DNA from: Vreelandella massiliensis
GTDB lineage: Bacteria; Pseudomonadota; Gammaproteobacteria; Pseudomonadales; Halomonadaceae
Assembly: GCF_900155385.1 (NCBI RefSeq)
Contig: NZ_LT699744.1
Span: 1-34,769 of the forward strand
DNA: 34,769 nt
Direction of reading: 5' to 3'
Numbering within the stretch: position 1 is the first letter of the stretch; each line of letters begins with the position of its first letter. A program made the translations under genes and the position numbers. This document shows positions 24,183 through 32,458 of this stretch, one piece after another. The notes under the pieces are model-generated. The model was given only the letters and a program-made list of their open reading frames with translations. It did not search any database and had not been told where the DNA came from.

Positions 24183-26138
24183 TTAACGTCCGCCTGAGGC
24201 TGGCTGCCGCTGCCTTAGCTGATGACGGATAACAGGCGGAAATGCCAACATGTCATCATCGTTATCTTCCTGTATGACTTCTTGCCCCATGGCCACCGCC
24301 GTTTGCACCGCCGCAGAAGGCGGCATCAACGCGAGCTGCATAAACTGCTGTTGGACTTCACGAATGTTTTTCGAAGTGGGAAACCCTGGCAGGCGCCACT
24401 GAAACCAGTCATCCGATTGGCGTGCAAGCGTCATCAATAGCGCGCGTACGGGACCTGGGTACATTTGAAGTAACTCTGCGAGTTGTTGGGGCAAGCTGGC
24501 CCAGGGTGTCATTTCAGCAATGGCGTGCAAAACGGCCTGACGCTGGGCTTGATCAAGGCTTTCCTCCTTTAGCAAGCGCGGCAGATAACGCGCAGTGCCT
24601 TTTTGCATAGCGGGCAACGACAGCTGAGGCCATTGTCCGCTGCCGTAAAGCGAGACCAACACCTCATGCATTAGCGCGATCAATGCGGGATGGGCGTTTT
24701 CCGCCGTGGCGGCACGCACAAAATATCCCAGATTATTGCGCTTCATTGCCTCCTTAAGCAGCGTTTTTCGAAAGGCTTTCGCGTGTTCGCTTTCGGAGGC
24801 ACATAGCGCCCACAACTGAAGGTCGGCGTTTAACCCTTCATCCAAGCGATCCGCTGGAAACTCCCACCCCCAACGCGTGTCAACACGCTGATAGTCGCCG
24901 TCACGCAGGCTGGGACGCTTGCGTTTGCGCCCCCCTTGACGGTGCCAGGCACTCAACGTTCGCCGGCACTGCCAAAGCGCGTCGAGCGCCATGCCTTGTT
25001 TCGCCAGATGCAACAGCGTGGTTAGGCTATGAAATGCGGCCTGCGGTGCATAGCGCTGGGACAGCACGTTGAGTACGCCTTCGAGCAAGTCGATTTCGCC
25101 CGCTTCCAGCCGCTTTAGGCTCTGCTTTAGCGTGGCTTCATCGATAAAAAAGCGCGCCTGGTGCAAAAGCGGTGTTGGCACACTGCCGTAACAGTCCACG
25201 GGCAGTCCGTCGGGTAGCGCGACGTCAGTTAGCGCATCGCAGTGATAAAGTGCCAGGTGCTTGGCCCAGCTCACAGTAAGACGTTCAAGTCGCGGCGCAT
25301 GCAGCTGCACATGATCCCAGGCGTCGGTCAGCTTGAGGTTTTTCATATTGCCGCGCAGCGTCAGGTGTTTACGTGAACCGTGACGCAGTGGCATGGGAGC
25401 ACGCTCAGAAGGCGCTTGGCGCGATCGGGCAAACGCCCCCTTCACCTCGGTCAGCGCCTCTAAACCTTGTGTTTCGCATACGCCAAGCGTGTGCATACTC
25501 AGCGTTTCTAGAGCGGTAGCTTTGTTCATTCGCACACGCTGGGGCCCATCGATCACGAGCTGCGTTAATGGGGAGGCATCCGTAATCAACCACTCACCCT
25601 CACCAGAAAGGTGGAGCGCCGATGGCAGAATGGTTGGATTGATGACGACAGTGAGCGGCAATGGGCTAGGCGTCGCTACCGGGGAGGGTTTGCTCAAGTT
25701 ACTCGGACATGACCAACCCCAACGTAATGCCATATCGTGGGTTTTCGCCTCATGGCCAAGGAGCCGTACGCCCTTCCATGGCGCCTGTTCTGACGTGAGC
25801 CGCAGTATATCCGTTTGCCAATCCGCATCCAGCTCATACACCACGCCATGTACCATAAGCGTGCGTGGCATACTCAGACTAAACAAGTGGACGATCGCGC
25901 CTTTGGAAAGCGCTGGCAGATGAATCTCGCGCAGGTTAGGCAACTGATTTAACTGTAGATGCAGGTAGTCTTGCGCACCGCAGCCGCGTAAATCCAGCAC
26001 TTCCAGCTGACCGTCCTCATGAAGATCCAGCGCGCGCAAATTCGGTTCAGCGAGCACTAATCGCGTGCCTTTCTCGGCATTACCGCACGGCCCGATGAGG
26101 GCGGTGCCGCCATTGCTATCCAGCGTTAGTGGGTCCAT
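24183..26138 (-). CDS. Leucine-rich-repeat-like protein of unknown function
   Basis: I do not recognise a family for this 651-residue protein. The N-terminal 100 residues hold short beta-strand repeats of LRR or solenoid type (LRALDLHEDGQLEVLDLRGC, then LPNLREIHLP), and similar strands recur to about residue 330 (MKNLKLTDAW, LERLTVSWAKHLALYHCDALTDVALP). The C-terminal half is predominantly helical. No signal peptide, membrane helix or obvious catalytic motif is visible, so a recognition or scaffold role is likely. GGGAGG lies six to seven bases before the ATG. Its promoter carries the same 34-bp composite motif as the MoxR-VWA operon, at nearly the same distance from the start, which ties it to that system as a possible sensor or target-binding subunit. 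Confidence 0.8.
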   Translation of the reverse strand: MDPLTLDSNGGTALIGPCGNAEKGTRLVLAEPNLRALDLHEDGQLEVLDLRGCGAQDYLHLQLNQLPNLREIHLPALSKGAIVHLFSLSMPRTLMVHGVVYELDADWQTDILRLTSEQAPWKGVRLLGHEAKTHDMALRWGWSCPSNLSKPSPVATPSPLPLTVVINPTILPSALHLSGEGEWLITDASPLTQLVIDGPQRVRMNKATALETLSMHTLGVCETQGLEALTEVKGAFARSRQAPSERAPMPLRHGSRKHLTLRGNMKNLKLTDAWDHVQLHAPRLERLTVSWAKHLALYHCDALTDVALPDGLPVDCYGSVPTPLLHQARFFIDEATLKQSLKRLEAGEIDLLEGVLNVLSQRYAPQAAFHSLTTLLHLAKQGMALDALWQCRRTLSAWHRQGGRKRKRPSLRDGDYQRVDTRWGWEFPADRLDEGLNADLQLWALCASESEHAKAFRKTLLKEAMKRNNLGYFVRAATAENAHPALIALMHEVLVSLYGSGQWPQLSLPAMQKGTARYLPRLLKEESLDQAQRQAVLHAIAEMTPWASLPQQLAELLQMYPGPVRALLMTLARQSDDWFQWRLPGFPTSKNIREVQQQFMQLALMPPSAAVQTAVAMGQEVIQEDNDDDMLAFPPVIRHQLRQRQPASGGR

Positions 26139-26169
26139 ATTCGCCTCCCGTTGCTGATATCGAGATAAC

Positions 26170-26203
26170 AGCTTAACGGGCCGGTGCGACGTTCCATGTC
26201 GCA
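26170..26203 (-). promoter_or_regulatory. Composite operator/promoter motif, site 2 (LRR-like gene)
   Basis: Toward the LRR-like gene the site reads TGCGACATGGAACGTCGCA, eight bases, then TTAAGCT. The arms and the distal heptamer are identical to site 1 (22470-22503), while the spacer bases differ, a pattern expected of a conserved protein-binding site rather than a recent duplication. The arms lie 47-65 bp before the ATG. Confidence 0.7.
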
Positions 26204-26218
26204 GTTAACATGGATGGC

Positions 26219-27823
26219 TTAAGCGCCCCAAGTGTGGATAGGCCTATCGCCGTGGTGTTCAGTGCCCTGCCAGATTTTCTCTTCCCATGGCACATCGTCT
26301 GCGCGGTTGAACACCACAAGATGGGCTTCATCGGCACCCACTTGGTCCGCATAACCGGCTGTTTGCGCGACGCCCTTCGCTACGGTGGCCTCCCGGCTGT
26401 CGCGTTGAATTTTGAGCTCAATCACCACCCGCTGTACCGGGCCGTTAAAGCCTTGCGCCTGACTCAGCGGCCACTCGATCAATAAGTCGATGCGCTTGCG
26501 CCCCAGGCCATATTCGCGCGTGATACGCCCGCCGCCGTTGATAATGCGCTGCAAAAATGCCTGCATCACAAGCTGCGGCCCGGCTTCTTTATACTGAAAG
26601 CGCTCCAGCCAACTCTCGGCGTGCTCGCGGAAAAACTGCTGAAATCCTGCCAGCAGTTTGGGCACGTCCAGCCGACGTTCAGGAGTGAGGTACCAGGCCT
26701 GCTCCTGATTGGGAATGCGCGTCTGCATGATCCAGGTAAGATCGCGCGGGATGACTTCGCGATAGATACGGTTACTGATACGCAGGGACGGGTACGTCTC
26801 GATCAGGCCCAAGTCTTCGACATACTGCTGGTCGTCCGGCTTGATCGCATCAATATCGACACTCTCTTCGCTGGTAAGTAACGCACTCATCACCCGCTGC
26901 ACGCGCGGCTCGCGCAGCTTGTCGGTGAGCTGATCCAGGTGCGTGGTGCGGGATTGAATCAGCGTCTCACGCGCGGCGCGGTAATCCTCCAGCGTGAGCA
27001 GGCGCGTGCGATCGCGGGCGGGCCTGAAGCGCCAGGTCAGCTCGTAACCCAAGGCGTTGACCAGCCAAGGCTGGCCTCGGGTGTCTTCCCATAGCTCCGG
27101 GAAAATCGCCGGGTCCAAAGGCTGCCCGGTGGCTTCGGTATGCTGACACCAAAGTTGCTCGCACTCTTCATAGGAGAAGTTGCCCATGCGCAGCGATTCG
27201 GCCTTGATGTTGAAGGCGCTGCCGCCGGTGATCACCTCCGCGCCCTCCTGGTGCATGCGGTAATCGCGCACGTCGCGTACACCGCATAGAATGATCGACT
27301 GGGGGAAGGCGTTGGGCCGCTGGGCGTACCCCGCACGGATTTGTCGCAGAAGCGATATCAGCGTATCCCCGACTAAGGCATCGACTTCGTCGAGAAACAG
27401 AACGGTAGGTTTAGTGGCATGCTGTGTCCACATCTGCAGTAATCTAGTCAGTCGCTGCTGGGGCGAAATTGTGTATTGCTTGGCTTCATACCACGTGACC
27501 AGTGCATCCTCATCAAGATAGAGCTGAATGGCATTGATCACCGCATCACACACTGCCCGCATGCCTTTTTCTTCGTCTCCCCGAGCGGCTTGGGCGCCTT
27601 CGATATTGGCGTAAGCACATGCATAGCGACCTTCTTCATTGAGCGCCTGCATCATCGCCAACAGCGTGGTGGTCTTGCCCGTCTGGCGCGGCGCGTGCAA
27701 CACGAAGTAGCGCTCTTGCGCGATCAGCGCTTCAATCTCTTCCCAGTCGACACGCATCAGCGGATCAATATGATAATGCTTGTCTGGCTTAGTTGGGCCG
27801 GCGTTATTAAAAAAGCGCTCCAT
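26219..27823 (-). CDS. AAA ATPase with C-terminal PD-(D/E)XK nuclease domain
   Basis: This 534-residue protein is of the AAA_35-like group. It has Walker A APRQTGKTT (44-52) and Walker B LFLDEVD (142-148), followed by a winged-helix-like region. The C-terminal domain matches the PD-(D/E)XK fold: D446 (GRKRIDLLIEW), E469-x-K471 (RVVIELKIQRD) and Q487 (VAQTAGYAD). Proteins of this design are widespread in accessory DNA and are suspected defence or mobile-element nucleases, but no firm function is known. AAGGTG lies seven bases before the ATG. It is on the same strand as the LRR-like gene, 80 bp upstream of it, and divergent from the WYL regulator. Confidence 0.85.
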   Translation of the reverse strand: MERFFNNAGPTKPDKHYHIDPLMRVDWEEIEALIAQERYFVLHAPRQTGKTTTLLAMMQALNEEGRYACAYANIEGAQAARGDEEKGMRAVCDAVINAIQLYLDEDALVTWYEAKQYTISPQQRLTRLLQMWTQHATKPTVLFLDEVDALVGDTLISLLRQIRAGYAQRPNAFPQSIILCGVRDVRDYRMHQEGAEVITGGSAFNIKAESLRMGNFSYEECEQLWCQHTEATGQPLDPAIFPELWEDTRGQPWLVNALGYELTWRFRPARDRTRLLTLEDYRAARETLIQSRTTHLDQLTDKLREPRVQRVMSALLTSEESVDIDAIKPDDQQYVEDLGLIETYPSLRISNRIYREVIPRDLTWIMQTRIPNQEQAWYLTPERRLDVPKLLAGFQQFFREHAESWLERFQYKEAGPQLVMQAFLQRIINGGGRITREYGLGRKRIDLLIEWPLSQAQGFNGPVQRVVIELKIQRDSREATVAKGVAQTAGYADQVGADEAHLVVFNRADDVPWEEKIWQGTEHHGDRPIHTWGA

Positions 27824-28006
27824 CGAATAGCACCTTGAAAAGGAAAACTTTCTTCACTTTAGCACGGGTAACTGCCTATCGTTGCCACAAGGAAAAATAG
27901 CCATAACGTGAAAGCAAAATGTTCTCAATCGCGCCAGCAACTCTCTAACAGACCCAATAGCTTGATACCCTGAAGGTAGGTACACAGCTACGAAAGGACA
28001 ACGCGT

Positions 28007-28942
28007 ATGTCTCAGCTCGCACGGCAGTGGGCGATTTTATGCCACCTTGTTCCCCCCCACGGCCCCATCACGGTAAGTGAGCTCTACCAAAAGCTGTCGG
28101 ATCACTTCCCGGCGAGTAAGCGCACTTACGAGCGGGATCTTCTGCATCTTGCCGATACCTTTCCCCAAGCGGTTATCAGTGAGGACGGCGGAGGTGATAA
28201 CGGGCGAACTACCTACTGGTCCCTGCGTTCGCGGCGCGGCCTTATCCCCGAGGTGTTGCTCAATGATGCCGATATTGCGATGGCACTGGTGGTACTCGAA
28301 CAACAGGCCCATAGCCGCTTGCCCCGTAGCGTCATGCAACGTCTACAAAAATGGTGGGAGCAAGCCCATGGCACCTTGGCGCATGCACCGGATATTCGAC
28401 TCGATCATTACCGGGCATTAATCCGCTACTTACCCGATTCGCTTCGCCCGGTACCGCCTACCGCACCAGAGGCCATTCAACTCACTGTCGAGCAGGCCCT
28501 TATGGAAGGCCAAGCCTTGAGGCTCACACGAGATACTCTGGATGGCGCTGAGACGCTAACAGGCTTAGTGCCACTTCGCTTATTGCTGCTAGAAGAAGTG
28601 ATGTACCTACTTGCCGAACACCCTAAAGCCGAAAGCGCTGAGGCGCGGTTGTGCAAAATCCCATTGCACCGTGTCACTCATGCTCAATGCATCGGCCTTG
28701 CCACCGGGCGGACGAGGGATCCCGACCTTGCCCAACAAGAGGTACTCGGCACCGGTGGGCAGCAACCTATCGAAATGGTGGTATCTCGCGAGGTGGCAGA
28801 GATGCTTTTTGAACGCCCGATGGGTCACAACCAAATACTGACACCGCTTGGCAACGGTCACTACCGACTCACCACAACGCTGGATGACAGCCACCAGCTT
28901 CGTCACGTTTTAGCGCAAAATGGCGGCATGTTCAGCGCTTAA
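28007..28942 (+). CDS. WYL-domain transcriptional regulator
   Basis: This 311-residue regulator has an N-terminal winged helix-turn-helix (about 1-75; QLARQWAILCHLVPP and SKRTYERDLLHLADTFP), a WYL domain (about 155-240; ALRLTRDTLDG...GLVPLRLLLLEEVMYLLAEH) and a C-terminal WCX-like extension. WYL proteins such as BrxR and CapW repress bacterial defence operons by binding inverted repeats and respond to a ligand through the WYL pocket. The canonical W-Y-L triplet is not conserved exactly. AAAGGA lies eight bases before the ATG. Site 3 of the composite motif begins 18 bases after its stop, making it the best candidate to bind all three sites. Confidence 0.87.
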   Translation: MSQLARQWAILCHLVPPHGPITVSELYQKLSDHFPASKRTYERDLLHLADTFPQAVISEDGGGDNGRTTYWSLRSRRGLIPEVLLNDADIAMALVVLEQQAHSRLPRSVMQRLQKWWEQAHGTLAHAPDIRLDHYRALIRYLPDSLRPVPPTAPEAIQLTVEQALMEGQALRLTRDTLDGAETLTGLVPLRLLLLEEVMYLLAEHPKAESAEARLCKIPLHRVTHAQCIGLATGRTRDPDLAQQEVLGTGGQQPIEMVVSREVAEMLFERPMGHNQILTPLGNGHYRLTTTLDDSHQLRHVLAQNGGMFSA

Positions 28943-28959
28943 TCAGCGATGACCCACAA

Positions 28960-28993
28960 TACGACAGATGACGTCGCACCACTGCAATAAGCT
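28960..28993 (+). promoter_or_regulatory. Composite operator/promoter motif, site 3 (AAA+ remnant)
   Basis: On the plus strand the site reads TACGACAGATGACGTCGCA, eight bases, then ATAAGCT. It differs from sites 1 and 2 by one base in the first arm and one in the heptamer, with identical spacings. It lies between the WYL gene and the decayed AAA+ gene and points toward the latter. Confidence 0.65.
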
Positions 28994-29056
28994 AGAAAAA
29001 ACGGCCGCGTTTACCCTGGCACAAAAGGCATAGCATAACGTGCCTACCATGCCCGA

Positions 29057-29392
29057 GTGCCTATGGAGTGGCTGAATAACCGTCCTGGACTTGAGAGCAC
29101 CGTGAAGCGATTGAGCTGCCACAAGCACGGCCGCCTATGCCTTCACGGATTGCCCGATAGCGACAAAATCGCCTTGCCGAAGTGCCTTTTCAAGCGCTTG
29201 GACAGCAAATTGACCGACGTTCACACCAGCGGCATGCTAGATAAATTCGCTGGGGGGACAGAAGAAAATTCGGGTTGCTTGCTGAAATAGCGTCGCGAAA
29301 AAAAGGCCGTACTGCGATGTAACGAGGTGGATACCCTGCTAATGCAGCAGGATAACGAGATACAGAGCTGGGAAATTTCGCGCACTAATTGA
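29057..29392 (+). pseudogene. Decayed AAA+ ATPase remnant
   Basis: From a GTG at 29057 the frame gives RLCLHGLPDSDKIALPKC, then KRLDSKLTDVHTSGMLDKFAGGTEEN. It reads like an AAA+ core in which a Walker A GLPGSGKTAL has become GLPDSDKIAL. After a frameshift near 29265-29300 the same protein continues as REKKAVLRCNEVDTLLMQQD and EIQSWEISRTN, the Walker B region with CDEVD changed to CNEVD, and ends at TGA 29390-29392. Two nucleotide-binding motifs are damaged, the frame is broken and the rest of the ATPase is missing, so this is a pseudogene. It follows site 3 and was probably the third operon of the MoxR-VWA system. Confidence 0.65.
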
Positions 29393-29410
29393 AACGGAGA
29401 AAATAAGCTC

Positions 29411-29791
29411 ATGGATCACTTACAACGCGATATAGATCGCTGCCCTCGCGTCGCCGTGTACGGCACGCTCAAGCAAGGCTGCCACAACCATCATTGGCTT
29501 GAAGGCGCTATCCTGGTTGGACATGACCGCCTTACGTCCCTCACCCTCTATGACCTTGGCCCTTACCCCGGTGCCAAAGTGGAAGCGTCAACCGGCGCGG
29601 TCGTTGAGATTTACGCGATCAATGTCGAACACTTGGCTTTACTGGATCAGCTGGAAGGTTACGTCACGCATGCACCATGCGAAGGGCTTTACGATCGTGC
29701 TGTTTTTCCCACTCAGCATGGTGAGGCGTGGTGTTACCTCTACAACGCAGGAACTCAGGGCGAGATGCGTATCGAGGATGGGGAATGGTGA
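29411..29791 (+). CDS. Gamma-glutamylcyclotransferase family protein
   Basis: This 126-residue protein is of the AIG2/GGCT-like fold. VAVYGTLKQGCHNHHWLEGA (14-33) is the family's substrate-binding loop and the Glu in LDQLEGY (about residue 81) is the expected catalytic base. The family releases 5-oxoproline from gamma-glutamyl amino acids, amines or peptides; the exact substrate is not readable. The only purine-rich site, GGAG, is 11 bases before the ATG, so translation may be modest. Its stop overlaps the start of a poly-gamma-glutamate hydrolase gene by seven bases, so both proteins probably act on gamma-glutamyl bonds in sequence. Confidence 0.88.
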   Translation: MDHLQRDIDRCPRVAVYGTLKQGCHNHHWLEGAILVGHDRLTSLTLYDLGPYPGAKVEASTGAVVEIYAINVEHLALLDQLEGYVTHAPCEGLYDRAVFPTQHGEAWCYLYNAGTQGEMRIEDGEW

Positions 29792-30438
29792 CAAAGCATA
29801 GGCAATCCATGCTTGAGCATGTAACCACTTGGCTACGTCGAAAGGGGTGGATTCGCCACCGCGGAGACCGCTACAGCAACTTTTCGGCGCTGGCATGCGA
29901 GCAACCCAATGGGGCATTTTCGATTACGTATGCCGATCGGGGCTCGCCGATCACCATCATGGCCATTCACGGCGGCAAAATCGAGCCTGGCACCTCCTCC
30001 CTGGCAAAACGAATCGCAGGTAAGAGGTTCAACTATTACAGCTTCAGTGGAGACAAGAAGCGCCACAACTGGGATTTACACATCACTAGCACGGCGTTTG
30101 ATGAGCCCGTTGCCTTGGCATTGGCGGACCGTTCCGCTGTCGTGGTAACACTTCACGGCTGCATGGGCCGAGGCACTGTTGCCTATACCGGAGGCGATAA
30201 CGTTGAACTGTGTCAACAGATGGAAAACGTGTTGAACTGCGCGGGTGTAAAAAGCCGTCCGCACCCTATTTTTCATGGCCATGGACGCAACAATATCTGC
30301 AACCGGGGCCAGCATGGGGGGCTTCAACTGGAGCTGACTCCAAGGCTACGCCTCTGCCCTTATGCCTGGCGAAAACGGCGTATCTTGGTCGATCGTATCC
30401 AGAAACTGCTGGACGACGGTGCTAACCTTAACGGGTAG
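29785..30438 (+). CDS. Poly-gamma-glutamate hydrolase family protein
   Basis: This 217-residue protein matches the Gamma_PGA_hydro family (PghP/YmaC-like zinc peptidases). Signature segments are AIHGGKIEPGTSSLAKRIAG (zinc-binding His and Glu), LHITSTAFDEP, VVVTLHGCMG (a further His) and the C-terminal NNICNRGQHGGLQLELTPRLR. The archetype is a phage enzyme that cuts poly-gamma-glutamate capsule. No signal peptide is visible, so it acts in the cytoplasm or is released by lysis. The ATG at 29785 has GAGG seven bases upstream and overlaps the cyclotransferase stop; an ATG further upstream at 29728 lies inside that gene. A phage or island origin is likely. Confidence 0.88.
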   Translation: MVTKHRQSMLEHVTTWLRRKGWIRHRGDRYSNFSALACEQPNGAFSITYADRGSPITIMAIHGGKIEPGTSSLAKRIAGKRFNYYSFSGDKKRHNWDLHITSTAFDEPVALALADRSAVVVTLHGCMGRGTVAYTGGDNVELCQQMENVLNCAGVKSRPHPIFHGHGRNNICNRGQHGGLQLELTPRLRLCPYAWRKRRILVDRIQKLLDDGANLNG

Positions 30439-30481
30439 GCTCGATCCCAGCGCCACCGTTCAACCTGCAAGCGAGACCGGT

Positions 30482-30778
30482 ATGTCATTACCCGAGGCAT
30501 TTCCCCTAGAAGATATTCCCCACATTGAGGCCAGCCCCGACGACTACCGGCTGCTTGAACGCGTACCGTTAACCAAAAGTGATGCCACTTTTCCAGTGAC
30601 GCTACACCCGCCCGCCGGTGACGAACGGCCTTTCGTCGTGGCCGACGTGGAAACCACTGGGCTTGATACAGAGGCGGATAGCATCATCGAGCTGGGCTTG
30701 GTACGCGGTGAATATAGCCCGCGTGAAGCCCGTATTACGTCAATCACTGGCGCACTGAGCCGGTTTGAAGACCCGTAA
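30482..30778 (+). pseudogene. 3'-5' exonuclease (DEDD type), truncated by IS66
   Basis: This 98-codon frame ends in an exonuclease start: PFVVADVETTGLDTEADSIIELG carries the Exo I Asp and Glu, but the domain stops after LSRFEDP, where the left end of the IS66 element (GTAAAC) supplies the stop codon. Exo II and Exo III are missing, and no continuation is seen on the far side of the element, so the gene is dead. It lies 43 bases after the hydrolase gene and was probably co-transcribed with it. It is the second DnaQ-like exonuclease of the island, and its Exo I region differs from the integrase-fused one. Confidence 0.8.
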
Positions 30779-30811
30779 ACGATCCACTAACCACATCTGG
30801 GCAGGCATCGC

Positions 30812-32413
30812 TCAGTCGGGTAACGTTTTCTTCCAGTGCCAGGGTAGCAGCGTAGTGAGCTCGTCATCATTGAGCGTGGGCAGCGTTTCGAAGACGTACT
30901 GCAAGTAGTCGTAGGGTGAGAGGCCATTGGCCTTGGCGGTTTCGATCAGGCTGTAGATTGCCGCGCTGGCTTGAGCGCCGCTCGGTGTGTGGCTGAACAG
31001 CCAGTTTTTACGCCCCACCACGAAGGGGCGGATAGCGTTTTCGGCCAGGTTGTTGTCCAGCGGGATTCTGCCGTCCTCAAGGAAGCGGGTCAGGCGCGGC
31101 CATTGGCTATCCAGGTAATGCAACGCCTTACCCAGCGCGCTTTTGGGCAGCACTTGCGCCAGGGACTTATCGAGCCAGGTGCGTAGCTGAGCGACCAGTG
31201 GACGGCTCTTCTGTTCGCGTAAAGCCTGACGTGCTTCTGGCGCCAACGCTTTGGCTTGTTTTTCGACACCATAGAGCTTGCTGATCTGGTTCAGTGCCCA
31301 GTCAGCCTTGCCGGTTTTACCGGCTGGCTGTACTTTCTGGGCCTCGATGAACTTGCGTCTTGCATGTGCCCAGCAACCGGCGTGGGTGATGCCATTACGT
31401 CGCACCACCTCGGCGTAGCCTTCATAGCCATCGGTCACTAGGCAACCGGCATAGTGGCCCAGCAGACGCATGGGCACGCTTCCCGCACGGCTGGGGGCAT
31501 AGCCGAACAGCACCACCTGCTGGCCAGGCGGCCCACCTCGTTGTACCCACATGTACGATTTGGCACTGGCCTTGCGTTCCTCTTCCTGGTTGACCTGGAG
31601 GGTGGTCTCATCCATGTGGATCAGAGGCGCTGTTAACAGGTGTTGGCGCAGTGTCTCAATGAGCGGGGTGAGGCGCTCACCGGCTTGCACCATCCAGCGG
31701 GCTAGCGTGTTGCGCGGGATCTCCGCGCCGTGTCGGGCAAAGATCTGACTTTGCCGGTAGAGCGGCAAGGCATCCTGGTACTTGGCGGTGGCCACGTAGG
31801 CTAACAAGGTGGCGCTGGCATTACTCTTGGGCAGCAGTTTGGCCGGTGCAGGGGCCGTTTTGACGTTTTCTTCGCAGGTTGGGCAGGCATATTTGCGCCG
31901 CACATGGCGGATCACTTCGACGCGAGCCGGCACCACATGAAGCTCTTCACTGACGTCTTCACCGATGACCTTAAGCTCGGTTCCGTCTTGGGCACAACAA
32001 CGTTCTGCTTCGTTTAGCTCATGAACCACCTCGACGCGAGGCAGTTCTGGCGGCAGGGCCACACGCCCACCGCGCGGGCGCTTTTTGACAGGAGCGGTAG
32101 CGTTATCGGCCAATGACGTTGCGTCGGCGTTCTCCGTCGCTTCATCATCCGCCGCACTGTCCTCTTCATCAACGGCCAGCTCAGCCTCATTGATCAGCAG
32201 GTCACCCTGTTGGATGCCGTACTTTTCCGTGGAGGGACCAAACTGGCGCTCCAATGCCAGGCGGAACTGTTCGTACAGGGATTGCTTGGCCGCTTCCCAC
32301 TGCGCCTCTTTCTTCTCCATCAGGCGATGCAGCTGCGCGTTCTCTTCCTCCAGCGCCTGAACCTGGCGTTGCAGTTGAGAGACGTCATGGGCGGAAGCAG
32401 TGGCGTTTTTCAT
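30812..32413 (-). CDS. tnpC: IS66 transposase TnpC
   Basis: This is a full-length 533-residue transposase. An N-terminal coiled coil (VSQLQRQVQALEEENAQLHRL) and a zinc-finger-like region (CPTCEENVK) precede the DDE domain, with Asp in LIHMDETTLQV, Asp in CLVTDGYEGYAE and Glu in DNNLAENAIRPF. The C-terminal IS66_C motif LIETAKANGLSPYDYLQYVF is present. It is the catalytic subunit and needs TnpA and TnpB for efficient transposition in typical members. Confidence 0.95.
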   Translation of the reverse strand: MKNATASAHDVSQLQRQVQALEEENAQLHRLMEKKEAQWEAAKQSLYEQFRLALERQFGPSTEKYGIQQGDLLINEAELAVDEEDSAADDEATENADATSLADNATAPVKKRPRGGRVALPPELPRVEVVHELNEAERCCAQDGTELKVIGEDVSEELHVVPARVEVIRHVRRKYACPTCEENVKTAPAPAKLLPKSNASATLLAYVATAKYQDALPLYRQSQIFARHGAEIPRNTLARWMVQAGERLTPLIETLRQHLLTAPLIHMDETTLQVNQEEERKASAKSYMWVQRGGPPGQQVVLFGYAPSRAGSVPMRLLGHYAGCLVTDGYEGYAEVVRRNGITHAGCWAHARRKFIEAQKVQPAGKTGKADWALNQISKLYGVEKQAKALAPEARQALREQKSRPLVAQLRTWLDKSLAQVLPKSALGKALHYLDSQWPRLTRFLEDGRIPLDNNLAENAIRPFVVGRKNWLFSHTPSGAQASAAIYSLIETAKANGLSPYDYLQYVFETLPTLNDDELTTLLPWHWKKTLPD

Positions 32414-32458
32414 GCCGCAGAGTATATCAAAAACGCCCGTAAAAAAGGAGCAAGAACA

